Origin: Gallionella sp.
GTDB taxonomy: Bacteria; Pseudomonadota; Gammaproteobacteria; Burkholderiales; Gallionellaceae
Length of the DNA stretch: 36,847 nucleotides
Assembly (NCBI GenBank): GCA_013043965.1
Contig: JABEVF010000153.1
Location: 1-36,847, forward strand
Direction of reading: 5' to 3'
Positions 1 through 8,621 of this stretch are shown here, piece by piece. The notes beneath the pieces were generated by a model. It did no database searches. It saw only the letters and a program-made list of their open reading frames with translations, and was not told where the DNA came from. Every line of letters starts with the position of its first letter. Position 1 is the stretch's first letter. The position numbers and the translations under genes are program-made.

Positions 1-750
1 ACTGGGTTCAGCCCAATTTATAGGATGAAAGAGGCAATTATTTCCATGGCCACATTCGGCCCGGGGAATCAGTATGTAAAAAAGAATCTGTCACTTGAGA
101 AGCTCTTTTTGGAATTTAAACAAGTATTGGCCAAAGTTCTTCCTCCAACAGTAGGTTTTTTAGATATCAGTATTCGGATTCCTGACGTAGTGATAGTCAC
201 TGAAACTGGTGAGTTCATGATTGACGCTGCCTCTGGTGGTTTGATGTCAATTATTGAATTGGCTTGGCAGATATTTCTCTTTTCGCACGACAAGGAAGAG
301 TTCACCGTCACCATCGACGAACCAGAGAACCATTTGCATCCATCAATGCAAAGAAGCTTGTTGCGTCGTCTTATTGAAGCATTTCCAAAAGCGCAATTTG
401 TAATTGCCACGCATAGTCCATTCATCGTTTCTTCTGTGAAAGATTCTTTTGTTTATGTGCTTCAATACGATGTTTCAGAAGACGCAACTGAAATACAAAT
501 GAATCGAAGAATTTCTTCGGTCAAGCTGGATGCCGCAAATAGAGCGGGAACTGCCAGCGAAATCTTGAGAGATGTCCTCGGCGTGCCCGTAACCTTACCA
601 GAGTGGGCTGAAAATGAACTGCAATCAATAGTCAAAGATTTCAGCAATCAAGCTATAACCCCTCAGACCATTGCCTTGCTTCGCCATCAACTTGATACCG
701 CTGGCTTAGGCGAATATTATCCTGATGCACTGAGAATAATGGTTGGGTAA
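1..750 (+). CDS. AAA/OLD-like ATPase, C-terminal part (PtuA-like), truncated by window start
   Basis: The reading frame is open from base 1, so the ATG at 25 in the ORF track is probably internal and the Walker A part lies outside the window. What remains shows the Walker B region (VTIDEPENHLHP) and the downstream switch motif (IATHSPF) typical of ABC/SMC-type AAA ATPases of the AAA_21/OLD group. The stop codon is 6 bases before an HNH nuclease gene, and this ATPase-HNH order is that of Septu (PtuA-PtuB) and of some retron effector pairs. The inferred role is nucleotide-dependent sensing or control of the nuclease in anti-phage defence. Base composition is visibly AT-richer than the mdc genes that follow, suggesting transfer. 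A solitary OLD-like ATPase is the alternative. Confidence 0.75.
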   Translation, partial: TGFSPIYRMKEAIISMATFGPGNQYVKKNLSLEKLFLEFKQVLAKVLPPTVGFLDISIRIPDVVIVTETGEFMIDAASGGLMSIIELAWQIFLFSHDKEEFTVTIDEPENHLHPSMQRSLLRRLIEAFPKAQFVIATHSPFIVSSVKDSFVYVLQYDVSEDATEIQMNRRISSVKLDAANRAGTASEILRDVLGVPVTLPEWAENELQSIVKDFSNQAITPQTIALLRHQLDTAGLGEYYPDALRIMVG

Positions 751-756
751 GTAGCA

Positions 757-1419
757 ATGATAAAACTGACGAAAATTGCTAAACCAGATGTGCTCACAGA
801 AAATGGTGATGCTTGGACGCAGGCATTATTAACGAAAATTGCGAGTAATGTTGAACCAACGCTCACCGAGAAGACAAGATATCGACACCCCGATATCAAG
901 GCAGCTCTAGTTGCTGAGACGCATGGTAAATGCGCGTATTGTGAAAGTAAGCTTCAACACATTCACCATGGCGACGTTGAACATATTTTTCCTAAATCTA
1001 AAGCGCCAGAGAAAACGTTTGAATGGGACAATTTAACGTTTGCGTGTGAAATTTGTAACCAGAATAAATCCAATAAAGATCCACTCTTGGAGCACATTAT
1101 TGACCCTTATCACATTGACCCCGCATTGCATCTTCAGTTTTTGGGATCGTTTGTGTTTCCACTGGGGACGGCCTTGGGTAAAAGCACAGAGGTAATACTT
1201 GATTTAAATAGAGTACGTCTGTGTGAAGCTCGAAAAGAACATTTGGAGAGAGTGATGGGAATTTTCGAAACAATTCTTAGAGAAGAATTGCCGCTAGTCA
1301 CGCGTAAATCAATTTATGACAACCTTTTGGCAGAAGAAGGTAGTTTCTCAGCGGCTTATTCTGCTATGACTACTGCCGCCCTTGCCGCGATGAAAGCAAA
1401 ACTTCCGCAGGGTTTTTAG
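757..1419 (+). CDS. HNH endonuclease, PtuB-like (Septu/retron-type effector)
   Basis: This 220-aa protein has a zinc-binding HNH core: a first CxxC pair (CAYC), the HNH-type motif DVEHIFPKSK, a WDNL segment and a second CxxC pair (CEIC) followed by NQNKSNK. This layout matches the TIGR02646/PtuB-type HNH proteins that pair with an AAA ATPase. The gene starts 6 bases after the ATPase stop, so the two are probably co-transcribed. The expected role is DNA cleavage on phage infection under control of the ATPase; that is inference from family and context. The AT-rich composition is shared with the ATPase. Another HNH-based defence or restriction pair is possible, and what lies upstream of the window (for example a retron reverse transcriptase) would decide. 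Confidence 0.75.
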   Translation: MIKLTKIAKPDVLTENGDAWTQALLTKIASNVEPTLTEKTRYRHPDIKAALVAETHGKCAYCESKLQHIHHGDVEHIFPKSKAPEKTFEWDNLTFACEICNQNKSNKDPLLEHIIDPYHIDPALHLQFLGSFVFPLGTALGKSTEVILDLNRVRLCEARKEHLERVMGIFETILREELPLVTRKSIYDNLLAEEGSFSAAYSAMTTAALAAMKAKLPQGF

Positions 1420-1467
1420 ATTGAATTATTTATGTTGAACTAACGGGGGCAACTTCAAATAATAATT

Positions 1468-3138
1468 ATGCAAAAGCCCACCGAAAAAATCTGGGACTAC
1501 GAACGCCAGCGACGCAACCGCAAGCTGGAGCGCGCCGCATCTGCGCTGGGCGCATCGCTGCGCGACAAGGTGGTTCCGGCCGATATGGCGGTGCAGCTGC
1601 TCGAAGCGGTGATAGCGCCGGGTGACCGCGTGTGCCTGGAAGGCGACAACCAGAAGCAGGCGGATTTTCTGGCGAAATCATTGACACAAATTGATCCCGC
1701 GAAGGTCAATCGGTTGCACATGCTGCAATCGGTGCTGGCGCTGCCCGAGCATCTCGACCTTTATGAACTGGGCATCGCGGAGCTGCTCGACTTCTCGTTC
1801 TCCGGCCCGCAGGCCGCGCGGCTGGCGCGCATGGTGGGCAAGGGGCAGATACGCATAGGCGCGATCCACACTTATCTCGAATTGTTCAGCCGCTATTTCG
1901 TCGACCTCACGCCGCATGTCGCGCTGGTGGTCGCGCAATCCGCCGATGCGCAGGGCAATCTGTACACCGGCCCGAACACCGAGGACACGCCCGCGATCGT
2001 CGAGGCGACCGCGTTCAAGAACGGCATCGTGATCGCGCAGGTGAACGAGCTGGTGGACAAGGTGCCGCGCGTCGATATCCCCGGCGACTGGGTGAACTTC
2101 GTGATCCCCAGCCCGCGCCCGCATTTCATCGAGCCGCTGTTCACCCGTGACCCGGCGCAGATATCCGAGATACAGGTGCTGATGGCGATGATGGCGATCA
2201 AGGGCATCTACGCGGAGTATGGTGTGCAGCGTCTGAACCACGGCATCGGCTTCGACACCGCCGCAATCGAATTGCTGTTGCCCACCTATGCGGCCAGCCT
2301 CGGGCTGAAGGGCAAGATATGCAGCCACTGGGCGCTCAATCCCCATCCGACGATGATTCCCGCGATCGAGGCCGGATTCGTGAAATCCATACACTCCTTC
2401 GGTTCCGAGCTCGGCATGGAGAATTACATCGCCGCGCGCCCCGACGTGTTCTTTAACGGGCCGGATGGGACGATGCGCTCGAACCGCGCATACTCGCAGG
2501 CGGCGGGCCATTATGCCTGCGACCTGTTCATCGGCTCGACACTGCAGATCGATATGGCGGGCAACAGCTCGACCGCGACGCTGGACCGCATCTCGGGTTT
2601 CGGCGGTGCACCGAACATGGGCGCGGATGCGGCGGGGCGGCGTCATGCCAGCCCGGCCTGGCTGAAGGCCGGCGAGCAGAGACGAAGCCAGCAGCCCGGA
2701 ATTCCGCGCGGGCGCAAGCTGGTGGTGCAGATGGTCGAGACGTTCCGCGAGCACATGCAACCCGCCTTCGTCGCCGAACTGGATGCCTGGAAGCTGGCCG
2801 AGTTCGCCAGCATGCCGATCCCGCCGGTGATGATCTACGGCGAAGATGTCACCCACATCCTCACCGAGGAGGGCATCGCCAACCTGCTGTTGTGCGCCAA
2901 TGCCGAGGAACGCGAACAGGCGATACGCGGCGTGGCGGGTTACACCGAGATGGGCCTGGGCCGCGACCTGCGCATGGTGGAGAATTTGCGCGACCGTGGC
3001 GTGATAAAGCGTGCTGAGGATATGGGCATAGACAAGCGCGATGCTACGCGTGATCTGTTGGCGGCGAGGTCGATCAAGGATCTGGTGCGTGCATCGGGCG
3101 GGCTGTATCAGCCGCCGGCGCGGTTCAGGAACTGGTGA
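1468..3138 (+). CDS. mdcA: malonate decarboxylase alpha subunit (acetyl-ACP:malonate ACP transferase)
   Basis: MdcA swaps acetate for malonate on the ACP subunit, the first step of biotin-independent malonate decarboxylation in the cytoplasm. At 556 aa the length is normal, and the N-terminal stretch (IWDYERQRRNRKLERA) and CoA-transferase-like body are characteristic. It opens a run mdcA-C-D-E-G-B-H with spacings of 12 bases or less. Only 48 bases separate it from the HNH stop, so its promoter must lie in that short gap or inside the HNH gene. The G run at about 1445 is too far from the ATG to be a good ribosome binding site, so initiation looks weak. Composition jumps to GC-rich here, marking the end of the acquired left edge. 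Recognition is strong because all partner genes follow. Confidence 0.95.
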   Translation: MQKPTEKIWDYERQRRNRKLERAASALGASLRDKVVPADMAVQLLEAVIAPGDRVCLEGDNQKQADFLAKSLTQIDPAKVNRLHMLQSVLALPEHLDLYELGIAELLDFSFSGPQAARLARMVGKGQIRIGAIHTYLELFSRYFVDLTPHVALVVAQSADAQGNLYTGPNTEDTPAIVEATAFKNGIVIAQVNELVDKVPRVDIPGDWVNFVIPSPRPHFIEPLFTRDPAQISEIQVLMAMMAIKGIYAEYGVQRLNHGIGFDTAAIELLLPTYAASLGLKGKICSHWALNPHPTMIPAIEAGFVKSIHSFGSELGMENYIAARPDVFFNGPDGTMRSNRAYSQAAGHYACDLFIGSTLQIDMAGNSSTATLDRISGFGGAPNMGADAAGRRHASPAWLKAGEQRRSQQPGIPRGRKLVVQMVETFREHMQPAFVAELDAWKLAEFASMPIPPVMIYGEDVTHILTEEGIANLLLCANAEEREQAIRGVAGYTEMGLGRDLRMVENLRDRGVIKRAEDMGIDKRDATRDLLAARSIKDLVRASGGLYQPPARFRNW

Positions 3139-3148
3139 GGCCAACAAC

Positions 3149-3475
3149 ATGACTATCGAAAATCTGAAGTATCGTTTTGACAACGGCACGACTACGCGGG
3201 GTGTGACGGCCATCGTCGGCGTGCTGGGCTCGGGCAATCTCGAGGTGCTGGTGGAGCCGGCCGCGCTCGGCGGCGCGTGCGAGATCGAGGTGAAGACCGC
3301 AGCCAACGGATTCGGCGCAATCTGGCACGCGGTGATGAAGGATTTCTTCGCGCGCCACCGGGTCGGCGACATCCGCGTGTCGGTGAACGACGCGGGTGCT
3401 ACGCCGGCCATCGTCAGCCTGCGTCTCGATCAGGCGATCGAGACCTACCTCGCACAAGGCCGCACAAAAAAATGA
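3149..3475 (+). CDS. mdcC: malonate decarboxylase acyl carrier protein (delta subunit)
   Basis: This 108-aa protein carries the 2'-(5''-phosphoribosyl)-3'-dephospho-CoA prosthetic group on which acetyl and malonyl groups ride. The likely attachment residue is Ser28 in the motif GVLGSGNLEVL. The ORF track opens the frame at 3041, inside mdcA, but the ATG at 3149 gives the family-standard start (MTIENLKYRF). It begins 10 bases after the mdcA stop and overlaps the mdcD start in an ATGA, so translation is probably coupled. The role is assigned from family knowledge and operon context. Confidence 0.93.
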   Translation: MTIENLKYRFDNGTTTRGVTAIVGVLGSGNLEVLVEPAALGGACEIEVKTAANGFGAIWHAVMKDFFARHRVGDIRVSVNDAGATPAIVSLRLDQAIETYLAQGRTKK

Positions 3476-4377
3476 GCAATCCCAAGCAAGCGAGATCGAG
3501 CTATTACGAGAGCAGTGCCCGCGCGCGCATCGCCGGGTTACTTGAGCCGGACAGTTTCCACGAATGGCTGCCTGCCGCAGAACGGGTGACCAGCCCGCAT
3601 CTGGCGACACTGGAGCAGCCTGCCGCGTTCGATGATGGCGTGATCATCGGGCGGGGCCGCATCGCGGGAAAAAATATTTTCATCGCCGCGCAGGAAGGCG
3701 GCTTCATGGGCGGGGCGGTAGGCGAGGTGCACGGCGCGAAACTTGCCGGCGTGCTGGAACGCGCAGTACGCGACCATCCTGCGGCGGTATTGCTGTTGCT
3801 GGAGACCGGCGGGGTGCGCTTGCAGGAAGCCAATGCCGGGCTGATCGCCGTGTCGGAAGTGATGCGCGCGATTCTGGCCGCACGTGCGGCGGGCGTGACT
3901 GTCATCGTCGCCATCGGCGGGCAATACGGCTGTTTCGGCGGCATGGGCATCGCCGCGCGTTGCGCCAGCGCTATCATCATGAGCGAGGAAGGGCGGCTCG
4001 GCCTGTCCGGCCCGGAAGTGATCGAGACCGCGCGCGGCGTCGAAGAATACGACTCGCGCGACCGCGCGCTGGTGTGGCGCACTGTCGGCGGCAAGCACCG
4101 TTATCTGCTTGGCGAGTGCGATGTGATCGTGCCGGACAGCATCGCCGCTTTTCGTCAGGCGGTCACGGCATGCATAGACAACGGTGACGACTGGTCGCTG
4201 GCCGCTTTGGAACGGGAGCATCAGATGCTGGCCGAGCGGGTGCAACGCTTCGGTGCCTGCAAGGACGGACGCGACATCTGGCGCGAGCTGGGCTGGGCCG
4301 ATCCTGATGCGATTGCGATGCTGGACAACGACGAGTTCGTCGCGGCGGCGCACGGACACCGTGCAAAGAATATTTAG
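3472..4377 (+). CDS. mdcD: malonate decarboxylase beta subunit (carboxyltransferase)
   Basis: MdcD forms, with MdcE, the decarboxylase that removes CO2 from malonyl-ACP to regenerate acetyl-ACP. The 301-aa product starts at the ATG overlapping the mdcC stop (ATGA); the longer frame in the ORF track runs back through mdcC and is not real. It has a crotonase/carboxyltransferase fold with glycine-rich oxyanion stretches (GGFMGGAVGEVHGAK; IGGQYGCFGGMG) and the ending GWADPDAIAML. A 510-aa antisense ORF overlaps much of it and is a GC-rich shadow. mdcE follows after 12 bases. Confidence 0.94.
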   Translation: MSNPKQARSSYYESSARARIAGLLEPDSFHEWLPAAERVTSPHLATLEQPAAFDDGVIIGRGRIAGKNIFIAAQEGGFMGGAVGEVHGAKLAGVLERAVRDHPAAVLLLLETGGVRLQEANAGLIAVSEVMRAILAARAAGVTVIVAIGGQYGCFGGMGIAARCASAIIMSEEGRLGLSGPEVIETARGVEEYDSRDRALVWRTVGGKHRYLLGECDVIVPDSIAAFRQAVTACIDNGDDWSLAALEREHQMLAERVQRFGACKDGRDIWRELGWADPDAIAMLDNDEFVAAAHGHRAKNI

Positions 4378-4389
4378 AGGCGATACCAG

Positions 4390-5091
4390 ATGGAATGGAA
4401 AAGCGTAGTTGAGAAGATCTTCCCTGACGGACATGAGGTCGAGCAGACGGGCAATCTCATCCGGGGTTACGGCCGCTGCGGGCCGCATACCGCCGCGGTG
4501 ATCGGCACCACCGACCACACCGATGTCGGCGTGGAATTGGCGCTCGCGATGGCGGCTGCGGTCATCAACGTGATACGCGATCATCCCGCCCGCCCCATTG
4601 TGTTCCTGGTCGACACCAGCGGCCAGCGTTTGCGCCATCGCGACGAATTGCTCGGCCTGAACGGCTATATGGCACACCTGGCGAAATGCGTCGAGATGGC
4701 GCGTCGGCGCGGTCATCCCATCATCAGCCTGGTGTACGAACAGGCACTCTCCGGCGGCTTCCTTGCCAATGGCATGATGGCGGATGTGTGCGCCGCGTTG
4801 CCCGAGGCGGAGATACGCGTGATGGGTCTCGCCGCGATGGCGCGGGTGACGCGTATCGGCGAGGAAAGGCTGACCGAACTCAGCAAATCTTCGCCGGTGT
4901 TCGCGCCAGGTGCGAAAAATTATCTGCTGATGGGCGGCCTCGATGCCTTGTGGGAAGGCGATCTGTCGCTCTGTTTGTCGGCTGTGTTGAAGAACATCGA
5001 CAACACCGACCATAGACGTTCCCTCGGGTATGAGCGCGGCGGGCGCATGCTGGCCTATCCTGTCGTGCAACGCGTGTTAGCCAGTGCCTGA
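4390..5091 (+). CDS. mdcE: malonate decarboxylase gamma subunit
   Basis: This 233-aa protein is the second half of the decarboxylase/carboxyltransferase complex with MdcD. Recognisable segments are FLVDTSGQRLRHRDELLGLN, the SGGFLANGMMAD oxyanion region and MGLAAMARVTRI. A GAGG at the mdcD stop serves as ribosome binding site for the ATG at 4390. Its end overlaps the GTG start of mdcG by 8 bases. Like its neighbours it is GC-rich and codon use is uniform across the operon, so the mdc block appears to be one inherited unit. Confidence 0.93.
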   Translation: MEWKSVVEKIFPDGHEVEQTGNLIRGYGRCGPHTAAVIGTTDHTDVGVELALAMAAAVINVIRDHPARPIVFLVDTSGQRLRHRDELLGLNGYMAHLAKCVEMARRRGHPIISLVYEQALSGGFLANGMMADVCAALPEAEIRVMGLAAMARVTRIGEERLTELSKSSPVFAPGAKNYLLMGGLDALWEGDLSLCLSAVLKNIDNTDHRRSLGYERGGRMLAYPVVQRVLASA

Positions 5092-5773
5092 ATCTGCAAT
5101 CAAATCGTGCTCCATACCGGGCCGTCATACTCTGGTGTGGGTGCGGCCGGAATGTCGCGCGGTGGTGGCCGCGCAAGTTAAAGATGACGCGACGCACCGG
5201 CAAGTCGCCGCATGGCTGGCGGCGGATAGGCCCTTGGTGGTTGCACGTCAGCCCGATGTGGCGTTGCCCGACATTCTCGCGGTCGGCCTGGCACTGCCGC
5301 CCGCACTCGGTAAATGTCGCATCGCACTTCGCGTGACCAGCCACGACCTCGTTCGACACGCACCGCCTTTGCGCCTTGCCGGGGTGATCCCGCATGCGCC
5401 TGCCGCGTGGCAGCCTGCACTGGCCGAGTTGCATGATGCGGCAATAAATATCGGTATCGATCTGCGCGTGTTCGGATCATTTTCCTGGCAGAGCTTAAGC
5501 GGACTGTCTTACCTGAGCCCGCAATCGGACATCGACCTGCTTTGGCATCCGTTATCGCATGCGCAGTTGCAGCAAGGCATCGCGCTGCTGGCGCGCTGGG
5601 AACAAAGCAGCGGGATGCGCGCCGACGGAGAGGTGCTGTTCGGCGGGAGCAGCGCCGTGTCATGGCGCGAATGGTGGCAATTAAAATCGGGCGGCGATCA
5701 GCGCGTATTGGTGAAGCGCGACCACAGCGCGGAACTGGTAGCGGCGCGCGAACTGCTGGCGTTGCTGGCATGA
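5084..5773 (+). CDS. mdcG: malonate decarboxylase holo-ACP synthase (phosphoribosyl-dephospho-CoA transferase)
   Basis: MdcG attaches the phosphoribosyl-dephospho-CoA group, supplied as the triphosphoribosyl form by MdcB, to the serine of MdcC. The 229-aa product shows the nucleotidyltransferase-type motif: FGSFSWQSLSG at about 130-140 and SDIDLL at about 148-153, where the acidic residues should bind metal. The GTG at 5084, overlapping the end of mdcE, is the chosen start because it gives the usual length and the operon is densely overlapped elsewhere. The stop overlaps the mdcB ATG. Confidence 0.9.
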   Translation: MPESAIKSCSIPGRHTLVWVRPECRAVVAAQVKDDATHRQVAAWLAADRPLVVARQPDVALPDILAVGLALPPALGKCRIALRVTSHDLVRHAPPLRLAGVIPHAPAAWQPALAELHDAAINIGIDLRVFGSFSWQSLSGLSYLSPQSDIDLLWHPLSHAQLQQGIALLARWEQSSGMRADGEVLFGGSSAVSWREWWQLKSGGDQRVLVKRDHSAELVAARELLALLA

Positions 5774-6639
5774 AGCCGCTCTTGCATCAACCCGCTGTCG
5801 GGCCGGATCAACGGGCACATCGCATCGCGCGTCTGGCAGTGCGCAGCCTGTACCAGGAGCTGGCGCTGTACCCGAAACCGGGGCTGGTCAGTTTTCGCGA
5901 CAACGGCGCGCACCTGGACATGGATGCCGCGACCTTTGTGCGCAGCATGTTCTCGCTGCGCGGCTACTTCGTCGCGATCTCGGCAGCCGGGATGGTCGAT
6001 GCCGGGTTCGCCCAGATGCAGCGACTCGGTGTCGCTGCCGAGTCGAAAATGCTGCGTGCTACGCGCGGCATCAACACGCACCGCGGCGCGATCTTCACGC
6101 ACGGCATACTTGCCGCCGCCGCGGGCTATGCAATTGCACGCGACATCGAACCTTCTGATGCGATCCTGCGCGCTGTCGTGCTGGAAAAATGCTCACCCGA
6201 TCTGCGCGCCATCGCCATTGCACCCAGCGCGACACCCACGCACGGACAACTGATGGCGGCGCGCCACGGCGCGGCCGGCGCGCGCGGCGAAGCACTGCAA
6301 GGCTTTCCCTCGGTTTTCGAGGCCGCGCTGCCCGCGTTGCGCGGCGCGCTGGCGCGCGGTGCCGATACGCGGCTCGCGCTGCTGCATACCTTCTTCGTGC
6401 TGCTGGCCGAGACGCTGGACACTAACGTGCTGTTTCGCGGCGGAGCCGGAGGATTGCAATTCATCCGGGCACGGGCCGCAGATTTTCTCGAACGCGGCAG
6501 CGTGTTCGAGCCGGGCTGGCAGCAGCGCGCGCTGGCCTTGCATCGCGAGTGTTCGGCGCAACGCTTGTCGCCGGGCGGCTGCGCCGACCTGCTCGCGGCA
6601 GCGTGGTTCATACACCAGTTACAAACCGATCAGCCATGA
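5770..6639 (+). CDS. mdcB: triphosphoribosyl-dephospho-CoA synthase
   Basis: MdcB, of the CitG family, makes 2'-(5''-triphosphoribosyl)-3'-dephospho-CoA from ATP and dephospho-CoA, the prosthetic-group precursor for MdcC. The frame in the track begins at 5542 inside mdcG; the ATG at 5770 overlapping the mdcG stop (ATGA) gives a normal 289-aa protein. Family signatures are YPKPGLVSFRDNGAHLDMD near the N-terminus, RGINTHRGAIFTHG in the middle and DTNVLFRGG near residue 220. Its place between mdcG and mdcH differs from the second position described for some other mdc operons. The stop overlaps the mdcH start in another ATGA. Confidence 0.92.
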   Translation: MKPLLHQPAVGPDQRAHRIARLAVRSLYQELALYPKPGLVSFRDNGAHLDMDAATFVRSMFSLRGYFVAISAAGMVDAGFAQMQRLGVAAESKMLRATRGINTHRGAIFTHGILAAAAGYAIARDIEPSDAILRAVVLEKCSPDLRAIAIAPSATPTHGQLMAARHGAAGARGEALQGFPSVFEAALPALRGALARGADTRLALLHTFFVLLAETLDTNVLFRGGAGGLQFIRARAADFLERGSVFEPGWQQRALALHRECSAQRLSPGGCADLLAAAWFIHQLQTDQP

Positions 6640-7559
6640 GCCTCGCGATCCTGTGTTCCGGTCAGGGTGCGCAGCATCCGGCCATGCTGGACATGGTCGC
6701 GGACCATCCGGCCGCCGCAGAAGTCATCAAGGCAGGCGGGGCGGCACTCGGTTTGGATCTGCATGATGTGCCCACTCAACGCGACGAGATGTTCCGCAAC
6801 GCGCTCGCGCAACCGTTGATCTGTCTGACGCAATTGGCGCTCTGGAGCGCATTGCGGCAAGATGCGCCGAAACCCGCCGCGTTCTGCGGCTACAGCGTCG
6901 GCGAACTGGGGGCGTATGCCTGCGCGGGTGCGCTGGGTGCCGCCGAACTGGCGCGCATCGCCGCTGCGCGCGCCGCGCTGATGGACCAGGCCGCCGCGAC
7001 GGCGGGTGGCTTGTTGGCGGTGCAGGGTCTGCGGCGCGACGGGATCGTTCGCCTGTGTGCCGGCCATCAGGCCTGGATCGCCATCGCGATAAGCGATGAG
7101 GAATTCGTCGTCGGCGGCGACGAGAGTGCGCTGACGATGTTGGGTAAGAACTTATCGGAACGCGGTGCCAAGCTGACCCGGCTCAAGGTGGGTTTGGCCT
7201 CGCACACGCCGCTACTCGGTGCTGCCGTTGCGCCGTTCCGCGCGCTGCTTGAAACTTCGTCGATAAGCGCACCCGCCACACCGGTCGTCGCCGGCATCGA
7301 TGCCGCATGGGTGGTGCGCCGCGAAGCGGCAATCGAGAAACTGGCACTGCAATTGTCCGGCACTGTCGAATGGGGGAGTTGTCTGGATATGCTGTACGAG
7401 CGCGGTTGCCGGGTGTTTCTGGAGCTCGGGCCGGGGCGGGCACTGGCGCGCATGACGCGGGCTCGCTTTGCGGATGTCGAGGCGCGCGCGGTGGATGATT
7501 TCCGCTCGCTCGATGGTGTCTCTTCCTGGTTGTTGAAGCATGCGACGGGTCGCCAGTGA
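6636..7559 (+). CDS. mdcH: malonate decarboxylase malonyl transacylase (epsilon subunit)
   Basis: MdcH loads malonyl from malonyl-CoA onto MdcC to prime the enzyme. The 307-aa product is FabD-like: N-terminal CSGQGAQHPAM, the nucleophile elbow GYSVGELGAYA (GYSxGE instead of the commoner GHSxGE), an ASHTPLL histidine motif and an ELGPGRAL segment near the C-terminus. The ATG at 6636 overlaps the mdcB stop; the ORF track start at 6549 lies inside mdcB. It is the last clear mdc gene. The next gene begins 14 bases downstream at its preferred start, so it may be read through. Confidence 0.92.
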   Translation: MSLAILCSGQGAQHPAMLDMVADHPAAAEVIKAGGAALGLDLHDVPTQRDEMFRNALAQPLICLTQLALWSALRQDAPKPAAFCGYSVGELGAYACAGALGAAELARIAAARAALMDQAAATAGGLLAVQGLRRDGIVRLCAGHQAWIAIAISDEEFVVGGDESALTMLGKNLSERGAKLTRLKVGLASHTPLLGAAVAPFRALLETSSISAPATPVVAGIDAAWVVRREAAIEKLALQLSGTVEWGSCLDMLYERGCRVFLELGPGRALARMTRARFADVEARAVDDFRSLDGVSSWLLKHATGRQ

Positions 7560-7573
7560 TAGACTCGCCGACT

Positions 7574-8587
7574 ATGAAAAATGTCCATCTGATCCTTCCC
7601 GATTTGTTTTTACCCGGACAGTTCGCCGCCGATATGAGCGCCGATCTGGTTTTGCCAGCTTTGCAAAAGCTGCTGTCGCGCGCGACAGCCGTGCCCGCCC
7701 CGGCACGCAGCGTGGAGGCGGCCTTGTGCGCGGCGTTCGGCGTGAACGCGCCAGATGAGGCGGGCCACGATGTCCCGGTCGCGCCCGTCAGCGCGGCGTT
7801 CGATGGTTTGGGCGCGGGCTGCTGGTTGCGTGCCGACCCGGTCCATTTGCGTTTGCAGCGCGATCAGATGCTGTTGTCGCAAGCGGCGGCCAGCGATGAA
7901 GAGGCGCGACAATTCTGCGCGAGCCTGAACGAATATTTCTCGGGGCAGGGGATGACGTTCTTTGCGCCGCATACAGAACGCTGGTATCTGCGCCTGGATC
8001 GCCTGCCCGACATGCAGACCACGCCGTTGTCGGAAGTGATAGGCGCCAACGTGCGCGGCGCGTTGCCTCGCGGCGAAGATGCCCAACGTTGGCATCAGGT
8101 GTTCAACGAAATACAAATGGTCCTGTTCGCCCATCCGCTCAATGATGCCCGCGAAGCGCGCGGTGAGTTGCCGATCAACTCGTTGTGGTTGTGGGGTGGC
8201 GGTACAAACATAGGCGGTTTGGAAAAGACTTATGACCAAGCCGGTTCGGATGAGGTGATGGCGGAGATGTTCGCCGCCGCAGCGGCTGTGCCGTACAGAA
8301 CATCGGCCGGTTCATGGCAAGCCCAGCCGGGCACACAGTTGCTGTTGTTCGGCGCGCTGCGCTCCGCGTTGCAAGCCGGCGATTTGCATGCCTGGCGCGT
8401 GGCCCTGCAAACATTCGAGACGGATTACGCGCAGCCCTTGTGGGATGCGCTGCGCGGCGGAAAGTTGGCGCGCCTGCAGATAGATGTTCTGGCCGGAAAA
8501 AATTCTCAGTGCCTGGTGATGACGCGCGGCGACACCTGGCGGTTCTGGCGGCGCGGCAAGCGTTTGGCGATGTATTCGATAGTGTAG
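7574..8587 (+). CDS. RpfE/COG4255-like conserved protein (phosphoglycerate mutase-like annotation)
   Basis: This protein of about 337 aa starts MKNVHLILPDLFLP and contains the motif ELPINSLWLWGGG followed by a conserved C-terminal part. It resembles a family annotated in beta- and gammaproteobacteria as RpfE or as cofactor-independent phosphoglycerate mutase-like (COG4255); to my knowledge no reaction is firmly established. The ATG at 7574 is preferred because it gives the family-like N-terminus. A GTG at 7556 overlapping the mdcH stop is an alternative and would extend it by six residues. It follows mdcH closely but has no known link to malonate. No signal peptide or membrane segment is evident. 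Confidence 0.7.
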   Translation: MKNVHLILPDLFLPGQFAADMSADLVLPALQKLLSRATAVPAPARSVEAALCAAFGVNAPDEAGHDVPVAPVSAAFDGLGAGCWLRADPVHLRLQRDQMLLSQAAASDEEARQFCASLNEYFSGQGMTFFAPHTERWYLRLDRLPDMQTTPLSEVIGANVRGALPRGEDAQRWHQVFNEIQMVLFAHPLNDAREARGELPINSLWLWGGGTNIGGLEKTYDQAGSDEVMAEMFAAAAAVPYRTSAGSWQAQPGTQLLLFGALRSALQAGDLHAWRVALQTFETDYAQPLWDALRGGKLARLQIDVLAGKNSQCLVMTRGDTWRFWRRGKRLAMYSIV

Positions 8588-8621
8588 AATCCGGGCACTG
8601 CAAGGCGTACGGGAGAGAGTG

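Noticed and set aside
1678-3411. 577-aa minus-strand ORF over mdcA and mdcC
   Set aside because: It is antisense to well-identified genes, is His/Arg/Gln-rich as expected for a shadow of GC-rich coding DNA, and shows no domain motifs.
3538-5070. 510-aa minus-strand ORF over mdcD and mdcE
   Set aside because: Same type of shadow; the plus-strand genes are clear family members and the antisense product has no recognisable features.
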